From Martelella mediterranea (GTDB lineage: Bacteria > Pseudomonadota > Alphaproteobacteria > Rhizobiales > Rhizobiaceae), in NCBI RefSeq assembly GCF_021021415.1, contig NZ_JAINWJ010000023.1, positions 1-48,370 on the forward strand: 48,370 nt of DNA, read 5' to 3'. The notes under the pieces were generated by a model. That model saw only the letters and a program-made list of their open reading frames with translations, had not been told where the DNA came from and ran no database searches. A program made the translations under genes and the position numbers. How positions within the stretch are numbered: position 1 is the stretch's first letter; each line of letters begins with the position of its first letter. Of this stretch, positions 9,740 to 17,376 are shown piece by piece.

Positions 9740-11230
9740 ATGGGCCATATTCTGGCAATTGACCAGGGCACGACATCAAGCCGGGCCATTATCTTCGATG
9801 ACGCAATGAAGATCGTGGCATCCGCCCAGGAGGAGTTTCCCCAGCATTATCCCGCTTCCGGCCATGTCGAGCACAATCCCGCCGACATCTGGTCGACGGT
9901 CGCCGCCACCTGCCGCGAGGCGATCGAGCGCGCCGAGGTCGCGACCTCCGATATCGCCGCGATCGGCATCGCCAACCAGCGCGAGACTGTGATCGTCTGG
10001 GACCGTGACACCGGGCGACCGATCCACAATGCCATCGTCTGGCAGGACCGGCGCACCGCCGAGAGCTGCGCGAAACTGCGCGAGGACGGCCATGAAGGTT
10101 TCATCACGTCGGCCACCGGCCTGCTGCTCGACCCTTATTTCTCGGCCACCAAGCTCGCCTGGCTGCTCGACAATATCGAGGGCGCGCGCCGGCAGGCGGA
10201 AGACGGCAAGCTCGCCTTCGGCACGGTCGACACCTATCTGATCTGGCGGCTGACCGGCGGGCGCTCCCATGTGACGGACGCCACCAATGCGGCGCGCACC
10301 ATGCTCTACAATATCGACAAGGGCGAATGGGACGCCGATATCTGCAAGCTCCTTGATATCCCGCAGGCGATCCTGCCGGAGGTGAAGGACTGCGCCGCCG
10401 ATTTCGGCATGACGCGCGCCGATCTGTTCGGCCGCGAAATCCCGATCTACGGCGTTGCCGGCGACCAGCAGGCGGCAACCATCGGCCAGGCCTGTTTTAC
10501 GCCCGGCATGCTGAAATCCACCTATGGCACCGGCTGTTTCGCGCTGCTCAACACCGGCGACAGGATGGTTCAGAGCAAGAACCGCATGCTGACCACCATC
10601 GCCTACCAGTTTGACGGCCAGCCCACCTATGCGCTTGAAGGCTCGATCTTTATCGCCGGGGCGGTGGTGCAATGGCTGCGCGACGGGCTGAAGGTGATCC
10701 GCCATGCCGGCGAGACCGATGCGCTGGCAAAATCCGCAGATGCCGGGCAGACGCTCTACATGGTGCCGGCCTTCACCGGCCTCGGCGCGCCCTATTGGGA
10801 TGCCGAAAGCCGCGGCGCGATCTTCGGGCTGACGCGCAATTCCGGCCCCGCCGAATTCGCCCGCGCCGCGCTTCAAAGCGTCGGCTACCAGACCCGCGAC
10901 CTCCTGGAAGCGATGCAGGATGACTGGGGCAGCGCCGACAGCGCCAATATCCTGCGGGTCGATGGCGGCATGAGCGCCAATGACTGGACCATGCAGTTTC
11001 TCTCCGACATTCTGGGCGTTCCCGTCGACCGACCCAAAGTGGTCGAAACCACCACGCTGGGTGCCGCCTGGCTCGCCGGCAGCCGGGCTGGAATCTACCC
11101 CGATCGCGAGGAATTCTCGAAAATCTGGGCGCTCGACCGCCAGTTCACCCCGTCAATGGACGAGGCCACCCGCGAGCGGCTCTACAAGGGCTGGAAAAAC
11201 GCCGTCAACCGCACACTCGGGGCGATTTGA
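9740..11230 (+). CDS. glpK: Glycerol kinase
   Basis: A 496-residue FGGY-family kinase that phosphorylates glycerol with ATP to give glycerol 3-phosphate, the substrate of GlpD encoded just upstream. The phosphate-1 motif [17 protein letters not shown] is at the N-terminus. The glycerol-contact region [21 protein letters not shown] and the C-terminal [17 protein letters not shown] are all intact. Length matches the family (about 500). GGGGAGGAGAAACCC precedes the ATG. Co-transcription with glpD is likely. Confidence 0.97.
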   Translation: MGHILAIDQGTTSSRAIIFDDAMKIVASAQEEFPQHYPASGHVEHNPADIWSTVAATCREAIERAEVATSDIAAIGIANQRETVIVWDRDTGRPIHNAIVWQDRRTAESCAKLREDGHEGFITSATGLLLDPYFSATKLAWLLDNIEGARRQAEDGKLAFGTVDTYLIWRLTGGRSHVTDATNAARTMLYNIDKGEWDADICKLLDIPQAILPEVKDCAADFGMTRADLFGREIPIYGVAGDQQAATIGQACFTPGMLKSTYGTGCFALLNTGDRMVQSKNRMLTTIAYQFDGQPTYALEGSIFIAGAVVQWLRDGLKVIRHAGETDALAKSADAGQTLYMVPAFTGLGAPYWDAESRGAIFGLTRNSGPAEFARAALQSVGYQTRDLLEAMQDDWGSADSANILRVDGGMSANDWTMQFLSDILGVPVDRPKVVETTTLGAAWLAGSRAGIYPDREEFSKIWALDRQFTPSMDEATRERLYKGWKNAVNRTLGAI

Positions 11231-11278
11231 ACGCCTTTCCCAACGCACGCACTTTTCAATGGACCACCTGCCTCTCCC

Positions 11279-11391
11279 GCGTCGTCCTCGGGTTTGACCG
11301 GAGGATCCAGGCCGTCTCGCATCGACTAAAAAATACCCTTCTGATCAACGGCTTGCGCAGTATGGATGCTCGGGTCAAGCCCGAGCATGAC
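11279..11391. repeat. Two oppositely oriented copies of the CTCGGG(T/C)TTGACC repeat
   Basis: GTCGTCCTCGGGTTTGACC at about 11281 and GGATGCTCGGGTCAAGCCCG from 11364 are inverted relative to each other, and each contains its own palindrome. The second copy is the most perfect: GCTCGGG, TCAAG, then CCCGAGC. They fill much of the 218-base gap between glpK and the convergent GNAT gene, in which I see no gene. They may act as transcript ends. Confidence 0.55.
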
Positions 11392-11448
11392 CCCTGTGGG
11401 GGCTGCGTGAGACAAAACGCTGTGGCCGCGGCCTAGTCAGCAGTCTCA

Positions 11449-11943
11449 CTACTCCGCAAACAGATACTGCATGGTGACGAGGTCGAGCCAGCGGCCGAAC
11501 TTGGTGCCGACCTCAGGGTAGCGGCCGGTGTGGAAGAAGCCGAGCTTTTCATGCAGCGCGATGGAGCCGGCATTACCGGCCTCGATGGCGGCGATCATCG
11601 CATGAACGCCCGCCTTTTTCGCATAGGCGAGCAAAGCCTCCATCAGCGCCCGGCCGATGCCGCCGCCGCGCGCATCGCTGCGCACATAGACGGAATGCTC
11701 CACCGTGTGGCGATAGCCGTCAAAGGCGCGCCAGTCGCCATAGCTCGCATAGCCGAGGACCGTGCCGTCGCGCTCGGCCACAAGCACCGGAAAGCCCTTG
11801 GCGCGGCGCGCGGCCAGCCAGGTCTGGCGGTTGTCGAGATCGACCACGATCTCGTTCCAGATCGCGGTCGAATTCATGACAGCGTCGTTGTAAATCTCGA
11901 GAATGGCCGGAAGATCGGCCTCCACGGCATCGCGTATCAGCAT
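11449..11943 (-). CDS. GNAT N-acetyltransferase, PAT/MnaT-like
   Basis: A 164-residue acetyl-CoA-dependent N-acetyltransferase of the phosphinothricin/L-amino-acid acetyltransferase group. The substrate-side motifs EIYNDAVMNSTAIW and VEHSVYVRSDARGGGIGRALM (acetyl-CoA loop R-x-x-G-x-G/A) are typical, as is the C-terminal ALHEKLGFFHTG. Likely substrates are methionine sulfone, methionine sulfoximine or phosphinothricin-like amino acids, judged only from the family. AGGTGAG lies before the ATG. A paralog with the same motifs lies at 38022-38555. Confidence 0.88.
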   Translation of the reverse strand: MLIRDAVEADLPAILEIYNDAVMNSTAIWNEIVVDLDNRQTWLAARRAKGFPVLVAERDGTVLGYASYGDWRAFDGYRHTVEHSVYVRSDARGGGIGRALMEALLAYAKKAGVHAMIAAIEAGNAGSIALHEKLGFFHTGRYPEVGTKFGRWLDLVTMQYLFAE

Positions 11944-12005
11944 GGGCTCACCTGAATTGGGTCTGACCCGGCTCTACAACGCCGCGAGAGGCTCGTCCAC
12001 GCGCT

Positions 12006-12518
12006 TCAATTCTCCTGCCAGGAATTTTCGAGATAGATATACTGGCCGGCCGTCATCTCGAGCAGGCAACCCGACGCGAGCGTCGAAGCGATCGTGCCGC
12101 CCATGCCGAGCGCATACTGAAAGGTGCAGGACGCGTCGCGGAAGGTGATCCAGGCGCGCTGCATGTCGCGCAGGCTGTCGGCGATCTTGTACATGATGCG
12201 CGGATCGTCCGCGTTCATCTTGTCGAACTTTTCGGCGCGCGCCATCAGTTCCTTGTAGGTCGCGTTCAGCTTCGCGTCCCAGAAGTCGGTTTCCTTGCCC
12301 GTACATTCCGCCATGCCGACGGTGGTCGAGCCATAATCCGAGGCATCGACGCATTTTGCCGTCGCAAGCCCGATACAGGCGCGCATCGCATCCGCCGTAT
12401 CGGCCGCCGCAAGGCAATCCGCCGTCGGCGCGTCGGAATACTTGACCTCTTCATCCTGAGCGAAAGCCGATCCGGCCAGCATCAATGCCGCCGCCAAACT
12501 CAAACCAAACGCCTTCAT
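12006..12518 (-). CDS. Secreted LprI-like protein (DUF1311)
   Basis: A 170-residue exported protein. The first 20 residues (MKAFGLSLAAALMLAGSAFAQ) form a signal peptide with an AFA-type cleavage site. The mature part has the spaced cysteines and the segment LNATYKELMARAEKF, followed by LRDMQRAWITFRDASC, which mark the LprI/DUF1311 family. Some members inhibit lysozyme; many are uncharacterised. Four or more cysteines suggest disulfides in the periplasm. GAGGAGCGG precedes the ATG. It appears to be transcribed alone. Confidence 0.82.
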   Translation of the reverse strand: MKAFGLSLAAALMLAGSAFAQDEEVKYSDAPTADCLAAADTADAMRACIGLATAKCVDASDYGSTTVGMAECTGKETDFWDAKLNATYKELMARAEKFDKMNADDPRIMYKIADSLRDMQRAWITFRDASCTFQYALGMGGTIASTLASGCLLEMTAGQYIYLENSWQEN

Positions 12519-12741
12519 GATCGCCGCTCCTCATGTTCGCAATGCGCATCATATTGAGCGAGAGGCGGGTCCGTGTCAAAACGATCATTCAGCCGGCGAC
12601 CGCGCTTTCCGCAGTTATGTGCCCCCAATTCGGTTGCCCGGTCTTGAAGTCCTGTTGACGGAGCGTGTAGAGCGCCACATTCCTACCGCACTCGGCACTG
12701 AAAGCCGACATCAACCTTACCGTTCTTATGGAGTCGCAACG

Positions 12742-13638
12742 ATGCGAGCGCTCAGCCTCTTCGCTTTAGCTGTTCCGCTGTTTTCCCAGCCGAGTCTGGC
12801 CGAGCTTGCGGACAAGACCGCGCCTCTCGCCGATTGTGCTGCGCTTCTCGCCTCCATTCCGGACGTTAAGACCACACAAGATACCCTTATCGAAGATGTC
12901 GATGGCGGCTGCCGCGCCACTGACCTGTCCTGGGTCGAGAGTTCATACATCCATTATAGAATTGATGAAGTCGTTCTGCTCAGTCCCGACCTCCCGCAAA
13001 CCTTGCCGACCGCGAAGCTTTCCGCCGCTGCCGATCTGACGCTAAAGGGTCTGCGTATCGTGCCGCAAACGGGCTCACCGCTCCAGGATTACATCATCAG
13101 CCTCTCCAGTACCGGCATAGACCTTCACCTTGCCTACACGACCGATCCGACTGATCGCACCGGCGAGGTCGATTTCGAGCTCAGCGCCGGAAAGCTCGGC
13201 CGTCTCTCGCTATCAGCCGGTCTCTCGGACTTCGACAACAGCGATGTGCCGCTATCAAATCTGACCGAGGTCACTGGCACGCTCGATCATTTTGAGGCTT
13301 CTCTTGAAGACAACGGCCTCTTCGCCGGGCTCTTCGCGCCGCCCATCCTGAGCACCCTGCCTGCCGACCAGGACCCACGCCCCGCAATCGCGGCAGCTCA
13401 GGAGGCTGCGATTGCGATGCTTGCAAGCTGGCCTGAGACAACGATGCCCCCCGAATCATTGGCCGCACTCAGCGCGTTGATCCGGGCCTTCCCCAAACCG
13501 GAAGGCAGTTGGACGCTGAGCATCGACAGCGAACCCGGTCTCTCCCTGGAAAGTCTTTCCAGCGGAGACCTTTCCGCTCTCTCAGCCGCCATCGCAGGAA
13601 CCAAGGTCACGGCCACCGGAACGCCTGCAGCGCCCTAA
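12742..13638 (+). CDS. Secreted protein of unknown function
   Basis: A 298-residue protein I do not recognise. The start at 12742 is chosen because GGAG lies eight bases upstream and the first 20 residues form a good signal peptide (MRALSLFALAVPLFSQPSLA then E). The frame is open further upstream but without sense. The mature protein alternates polar and hydrophobic residues in beta-like stretches, with two cysteines near its start (ADCAALL and DGGCRATDL), and is rich in serine, leucine and aspartate towards the end. It is probably periplasmic. It converges on the VOC gene with 13 bases between stops. No neighbour suggests a function. Confidence 0.7.
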   Translation: MRALSLFALAVPLFSQPSLAELADKTAPLADCAALLASIPDVKTTQDTLIEDVDGGCRATDLSWVESSYIHYRIDEVVLLSPDLPQTLPTAKLSAAADLTLKGLRIVPQTGSPLQDYIISLSSTGIDLHLAYTTDPTDRTGEVDFELSAGKLGRLSLSAGLSDFDNSDVPLSNLTEVTGTLDHFEASLEDNGLFAGLFAPPILSTLPADQDPRPAIAAAQEAAIAMLASWPETTMPPESLAALSALIRAFPKPEGSWTLSIDSEPGLSLESLSSGDLSALSAAIAGTKVTATGTPAAP

Positions 13639-13651
13639 CAACGTGGCTGCT

Positions 13652-14080
13652 CTAGAAATCAATTGTAACGGAGGGCGCGCTGCGTTTTGCCTCTCCCTGG
13701 TACACGGCCTCGATATTGTTGCCCTCGGGGTCGAGGACGAAGGCGGCGTAATAGGACGGATGATAGGCCCGCAGGCCGGGCGCGCCATTGTCACGCCCTC
13801 CATGCGCCAGCGCAGCGCTGTAGAAAGCGTCAACGGTCGCACGATCTTTCGCCTGGAAGGCGAGATGATGACGCCCGGTCAGTTGACCCGAAGCGGTTGC
13901 GCTGCCAACGGACGATACGACCAGTTCGTCTGCCATGAGGTAATCATCGCCCATGACGAAAACCGGTATGTCGAGTACCGACATGACCGCCTTGTAGAAG
14001 GTTTCGCTGGCCTTGAAATCGGGAACCACGAGCTGAACGTGGTCAATCAGACGACCGCGATGAAGCTGGTTTGTTGCCAT
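13652..14080 (-). CDS. VOC-family (glyoxalase/dioxygenase-fold) protein
   Basis: A 142-residue vicinal oxygen chelate protein with the paired beta-alpha-beta-beta-beta layout. Likely metal ligands are His14 (IDHVQLVVPD), His71 or His72 (GRHHLAFQAKD) and Glu124 (DPEGNNIEAVY). These fit a metal-dependent lyase, dioxygenase or resistance protein; the substrate is not predictable. The length is that of a single-domain VOC protein that dimerises. AAGGAAGG precedes the ATG. Confidence 0.87.
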   Translation of the reverse strand: MATNQLHRGRLIDHVQLVVPDFKASETFYKAVMSVLDIPVFVMGDDYLMADELVVSSVGSATASGQLTGRHHLAFQAKDRATVDAFYSAALAHGGRDNGAPGLRAYHPSYYAAFVLDPEGNNIEAVYQGEAKRSAPSVTIDF

Positions 14081-14152
14081 GACCGGCCTTCCTTTTGAAG
14101 CGGGTCGAAGGCTTTGACCTTCAGGCCAATCAGCCTCCGCCCATCCGCCAGA

Positions 14153-14473
14153 TCAAAGAGAAGCGGCGCATTTCTTGCAGAATGGCGTCTGCGGCACGAC
14201 TTCCAGACGTTCCTCGGAGATCGGCTTGCCGCACTTCACGCATTTGCCGTAGGTGCCGGCCTCGATGCGCTGCAGGGCGGCTTCAAGCGCCTTCAACTCG
14301 TCCGAGCCGACATGGCCGAACTCTTCCAGCACCTCGTCGTTTTCGGCTTCCGTCGCCCGTTCCGCGCTGTCGGGATCGCGGGTGCGGCCGAGATCATCGT
14401 CGATCCGGTGCAGCCGTTTCAGGATTTCGGCCTGGCGCGTTTCCAGCACGGCCTTGTAATGTGCAACGTCCAT
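14153..14473 (-). CDS. TraR/DksA C4 zinc-finger protein
   Basis: A 106-residue DksA-like protein. Residues 1-70 are a charged coiled-coil hairpin. Residues 78-102 form a C4 zinc finger, KCVKCGKP and PFCKKCA (Cys78, 81, 99, 102). Full-length DksA is about 150 residues, so this is the short class. Members can bind the RNA polymerase secondary channel and modify stringent-type regulation. The start at 14473 has AGGAGAACAATC before it. It lies 53 bases after the universal stress protein on the same strand, so the two are probably one operon under the FNR-like box at 15001. Confidence 0.88.
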   Translation of the reverse strand: MDVAHYKAVLETRQAEILKRLHRIDDDLGRTRDPDSAERATEAENDEVLEEFGHVGSDELKALEAALQRIEAGTYGKCVKCGKPISEERLEVVPQTPFCKKCAASL

Positions 14474-14526
14474 GATTGTTCTCCTCGGCTGTCCGACCTG
14501 CCGGCCGGAAGCCCTCAATGATATGA

Positions 14527-14937
14527 TTATCTGCGCACCAGCACCGAACAGACGGCGTGACGCACGACCCTGTCGGCGGTCGATCCCAACAGATAGTTCG
14601 AGAAATCCGGCCGATGCGAGGCGATGATGATCAGGTCCGCGCCCTGCTCCTTGGCGCAGGCGAGAATTTCGCGCGCCGGCGGGCCGCTGCGCAATTCGAT
14701 CTCGGCATCGATGCCGGTGTCGTCGCGCAACTTCACGAGTTTGTCCTGCGCCTCGTCCGTGGCATTGGCGATGAGATCGGCCGGCATGTCGATCGCGAGG
14801 TAAGAAGGCACTTCCTCCACCACGTGGAGGAGTATGATCTTCCCGCCCTCGTCCAGAAGGCTGGCGGCTTTCCTGAAGATATCGGCGCCCTTGTCGAGGG
14901 TCGAAATATCGACAGGAACGATGATCTTCGTAAACAT
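14527..14937 (-). CDS. Universal stress protein (UspF/UspG-like)
   Basis: A 136-residue cytoplasmic protein of the UspA superfamily. It has the N-terminal MFTKIIVPVDIS strand, the HVVEEVPSY segment and the C-terminal IIIASHRPDFSNYLLGSTA motif followed by DRVVRHAVCSVLV. The glycine pattern of the ATP-binding type is only partly present in this loop, so nucleotide binding is uncertain. AGAGGAGCAAG precedes the ATG. An FNR/FixK-like box centred 70 bases upstream suggests induction at low oxygen. The DksA-like gene follows. Confidence 0.92.
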   Translation of the reverse strand: MFTKIIVPVDISTLDKGADIFRKAASLLDEGGKIILLHVVEEVPSYLAIDMPADLIANATDEAQDKLVKLRDDTGIDAEIELRSGPPAREILACAKEQGADLIIIASHRPDFSNYLLGSTADRVVRHAVCSVLVRR

Positions 14938-15000
14938 GACGTCTTGCTCCTCTGTGCAGAACTTATGGCTTCAATCTGCCCGTCCTGCCGGAGTGCGGCA

Positions 15001-15014
15001 TTGACTAAGATCAA
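15001..15014 (-). promoter_or_regulatory. FNR/FixK-like box upstream of usp
   Basis: The minus strand reads TTGATCTTAGTCAA, one mismatch from the FNR/FixK/Anr consensus TTGAT-N4-ATCAA. Its centre is 70 bases before the usp start and it overlaps the stop codon of the LysR gene. If it acts at -41.5, transcription would start near 14966. The minus strand carries CAGATT at 14978-14973, at the right place for a -10 box. Confidence 0.6.
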
Positions 15015-16024
15015 TTCTGCGGACGCCGCGCGCCGCTTTCGGGAAACTGGTCGGGGTGAAGCGCGATCTCGCGTTCGATCAATGCCAGCACGCGCTTGAC
15101 CGGCGGCGGCTGCAGCGCCGACACGCGCTGGATGATCGAATAGGCGCTGACATCGATGGCCTCGCGCACGGGCAGTTGGCAGATCGCCGCGCCGAGCTTG
15201 CCGCCGGCATGAAAGAAATCCGCCACCGGCCGGGCGACCGGCGTCACCGCGTCGGTCTCCGCGATCATGGCGAGCGAGAGCAGCGGCGATGTGGTGACCA
15301 GAACATGGCGGGGAAGCTGGAAGCCATTCGCCATCAGATGCGCCTCGACCGAGCGACGCAACGGCGTGCCGACCGGCTGCATCACCCAGTCATAGTCCAG
15401 GCACTCGCCGATCGAGATCGACTCCCGGCCGGCGAGCGGATGGTGCACGCCCGCGATCATGGTCACCGGTTCGACGCCCAGCGGCCGCATGGTCACGGAT
15501 TTCGCGTCCATATCCTCCGGCAGGCGGCCGATGTAGAAATCGACAGCGTGGGAAAACAGCGCCTCGGCGAGCTTGTCCGAGGTATCGACCTGCACCGAAA
15601 CCTCGATCTCGGGAAAATCTCTCCTGAGCTGCCGGATGACCGGCATGATCAGTTGCAGCGAGGGGCCGGTCACCGCGCCCATGCGCACCAGCCCGCGCGC
15701 GCCCTCGACGATCTGCGCGATCTCGCGATGGGCGTAATCGAGCTGGTTGAGGATCACCAGCGCCTGCTCGGCCATCGCCTGGCCGGCCTCTGTCAGTTCG
15801 ACGCCGCGGCCGTGGCGTTCATAGAGCTTGGCGCCGACCGTATGCTCCAGTTCCGACAACAGCCGCGAGGCCGCCGACTGGGTCATGCCGAGCTGGGCGG
15901 CGGCCGATGATATCTGGCCCTTGCGGTCGAGCAACGCGATCAGACGCATCTGCGAAAACCGCAGTCCGCGCCGGATGAATTCGTCCTGTCCGCTGTAGCG
16001 CTCGCCGTCTGACGTCATATCCAT
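15011..16024 (-). CDS. gbpR: LysR-family regulator, GbpR-like
   Basis: A 337-residue LysR transcription regulator. The winged helix-turn-helix is near residues 22-82 (ISSAAAQLGMTQSAASRLLSELE), and the effector-binding domain follows. It resembles GbpR of Agrobacterium and Azospirillum, which controls sugar-binding-protein operons in response to arabinose, galactose or fucose. It is divergent from the ytfQRT-yjfF-araBAD operon, the usual arrangement of a LysR gene and its target. The start at 16024 (MDM) competes with 16018; neither has a strong ribosome-binding site. An 18-bp palindrome lies just upstream. Confidence 0.85.
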   Translation of the reverse strand: MDMTSDGERYSGQDEFIRRGLRFSQMRLIALLDRKGQISSAAAQLGMTQSAASRLLSELEHTVGAKLYERHGRGVELTEAGQAMAEQALVILNQLDYAHREIAQIVEGARGLVRMGAVTGPSLQLIMPVIRQLRRDFPEIEVSVQVDTSDKLAEALFSHAVDFYIGRLPEDMDAKSVTMRPLGVEPVTMIAGVHHPLAGRESISIGECLDYDWVMQPVGTPLRRSVEAHLMANGFQLPRHVLVTTSPLLSLAMIAETDAVTPVARPVADFFHAGGKLGAAICQLPVREAIDVSAYSIIQRVSALQPPPVKRVLALIEREIALHPDQFPESGARRPQN

Positions 16025-16028
16025 ACCA

Positions 16029-16046
16029 TTTCTGCTATATCAGAAA
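16029..16046. promoter_or_regulatory. Palindromic operator candidate for GbpR
   Basis: TTTCTG, six bases (CTATAT), then CAGAAA is a perfect dyad in the divergent promoter region. It contains a T-N11-A core as LysR-family sites do. It begins only four bases from the LysR start codon, so binding could repress the regulator's own gene and, from upstream, activate the transport operon. Confidence 0.5.
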
Positions 16047-16284
16047 CACGATTATTCATTTGTCCCTATAGCGGTAAATTGCAACACTCCCCTCATCGCA
16101 AGGACATTTTTTGCGGGAAGCTTGGCCGGGAAACCTGCCGGTTGCCGCAAAACGCAACGGTCGTGGCGGGAGGACATGCCCCCGACCGTGCGGAATGTCT
16201 CGGCGTAGTGCCGGGTGGCTCGAAAGCGCCGCCGGCGTCTGCGGCAAAGCCTTGCCGCGTTCTGTTAACGGGAGGACATAACAG
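16047..16284 (+). promoter_or_regulatory. Leader region of the arabinose operon
   Basis: About 240 bases without a gene precede ytfQ. A hairpin GCGGCAA-AGCC-TTGCCGC (16241-16258) lies 26 bases before the ATG. CGGGAGGACATAACAG provides the ribosome-binding site. No clear -35/-10 pair stands out, and no known riboswitch is recognised. Confidence 0.4.
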
Positions 16285-17235
16285 ATGAAGTCTCTATTGC
16301 TTACAACCGTCGCCGCCATCACCATGACGGCAGCCGCCGCCTCGGCCCAGACCGTCGGCTTTTCGCAGATCGGCTCCGAATCGGGCTGGCGCGCAGCGGA
16401 AACCACGCTCACCAAGCAGCAGGCCGAAGAGCGCGGCATCGACCTGAAATTCTCCGACGCCCAGCAGAAGCAGGAAAACCAGATCGCCGCCATCCGCGCC
16501 TTCGTGGCCCAGGGCGTTGACGCCATCCTGCTCGCCCCGGTCGTCGCCACCGGCTGGGACAGCGCGCTGGAAGAAGCCAAGGATGCCGACATTCCGGTCG
16601 TCCTGCTCGACCGCCAGGTCGACAGCTCCGACGATCTCTATCTGACGGCGGTCGGCTCCAACCTCGTGCATGAGGGCGAAGTGGCCGGCGGCTGGCTGGT
16701 CGAAGAGGTCGGCGACAAGGATTGCCGCGTTGTGGAACTCCAGGGCACGACCGGCTCCTCGCCGGCGATCGACCGCGCCACCGGTTTCCGCAATGCGATC
16801 GAAGGTCATGACAATATCGAGATCGTCCGCAGCCAGACCGGCGACTTCACCCGTTCGCAGGGCAAGGAAGTTATGGAAAGCTTCCTGCAGGCGGAAAACG
16901 GCGGGGCCGACATCTGCGCGCTCTATGCGCATAATGACGACATGGCCGTCGGCGCCATCCAGGCGATCAAGGAAGCCGGCCTGAAGCCCGGTTCCGATAT
17001 CCTGATCGTCGCGATCGACGCGGTTCCGGACTATTTCCAGGCCATGGCCGCCGGCGAGGCGAATGCCACGGTGGAACTGACGCCGAACATGGCCGGTCCC
17101 GCCTTCGATGCTCTGGAAGCCTACTGGGCCGACGGCACCATGCCGCCGAAATTCATCCAGACGGAATCGAAGCTCTACACCCAGGCAGACGATCCTGCGG
17201 GTGAGGCAGAGCGCCGCAAGAGCCTCGGCTACTAA
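16285..17235 (+). CDS. ytfQ: Sugar ABC transporter substrate-binding protein, YtfQ-like
   Basis: A 316-residue periplasmic binding protein of the ribose/galactofuranose class. The signal peptide is residues 1-21 (cleavage after AAAASA, before QT). The mature start TVGFSQIGSESGWRAAE, then QQKQENQIAAIRAF and later LYAHNDDMAVGAIQAIKEAG, are hallmarks of YtfQ. E. coli YtfQ binds furanose sugars. Here the downstream araBAD genes make L-arabinose the likely ligand, which is an inference from context. It is the first gene of the operon and is separated from the ATPase gene by a large stem-loop, typical of highly expressed binding-protein genes. Confidence 0.93.
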   Translation: MKSLLLTTVAAITMTAAAASAQTVGFSQIGSESGWRAAETTLTKQQAEERGIDLKFSDAQQKQENQIAAIRAFVAQGVDAILLAPVVATGWDSALEEAKDADIPVVLLDRQVDSSDDLYLTAVGSNLVHEGEVAGGWLVEEVGDKDCRVVELQGTTGSSPAIDRATGFRNAIEGHDNIEIVRSQTGDFTRSQGKEVMESFLQAENGGADICALYAHNDDMAVGAIQAIKEAGLKPGSDILIVAIDAVPDYFQAMAAGEANATVELTPNMAGPAFDALEAYWADGTMPPKFIQTESKLYTQADDPAGEAERRKSLGY

Positions 17236-17292
17236 GCCATCCTCCCGGGTGCGGTCGGGGTCATCGGGGTCCCGGCCGCCTCGGCACGCCTG

Positions 17293-17333
17293 AAGCATAT
17301 TTCGGTCGGGCGCCTCGCCCGCCGAAAATGCTT
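17293..17333 (+). other. Large intercistronic stem-loop between ytfQ and ytfR
   Basis: Bases 17293-17312 (AAGCATATTTCGGTCGGGCG) pair with 17316-17333 over 18 base pairs with two single-base bulges and a three-base loop. No T-run follows. Such structures after binding-protein genes usually protect the 3' end of the first cistron's mRNA or cause partial termination. That would raise the amount of binding protein relative to the membrane parts. Confidence 0.7.
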
Positions 17334-17376
17334 GCAAGACAAAAGGCGCCGCGCGATCGATCCAGGGTGCTCGAAA

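Noticed and set aside
16047-16284. Riboswitch in the leader of the arabinose operon
   Set aside because: Only one short hairpin is clear, and no known aptamer core is recognisable.
17332-17376. Longer start of ytfR at TTG 17332
   Set aside because: This start lies inside the 3' arm of the large stem-loop and adds an unconserved basic stretch; MLLTIQN at 17377 is the family N-terminus.
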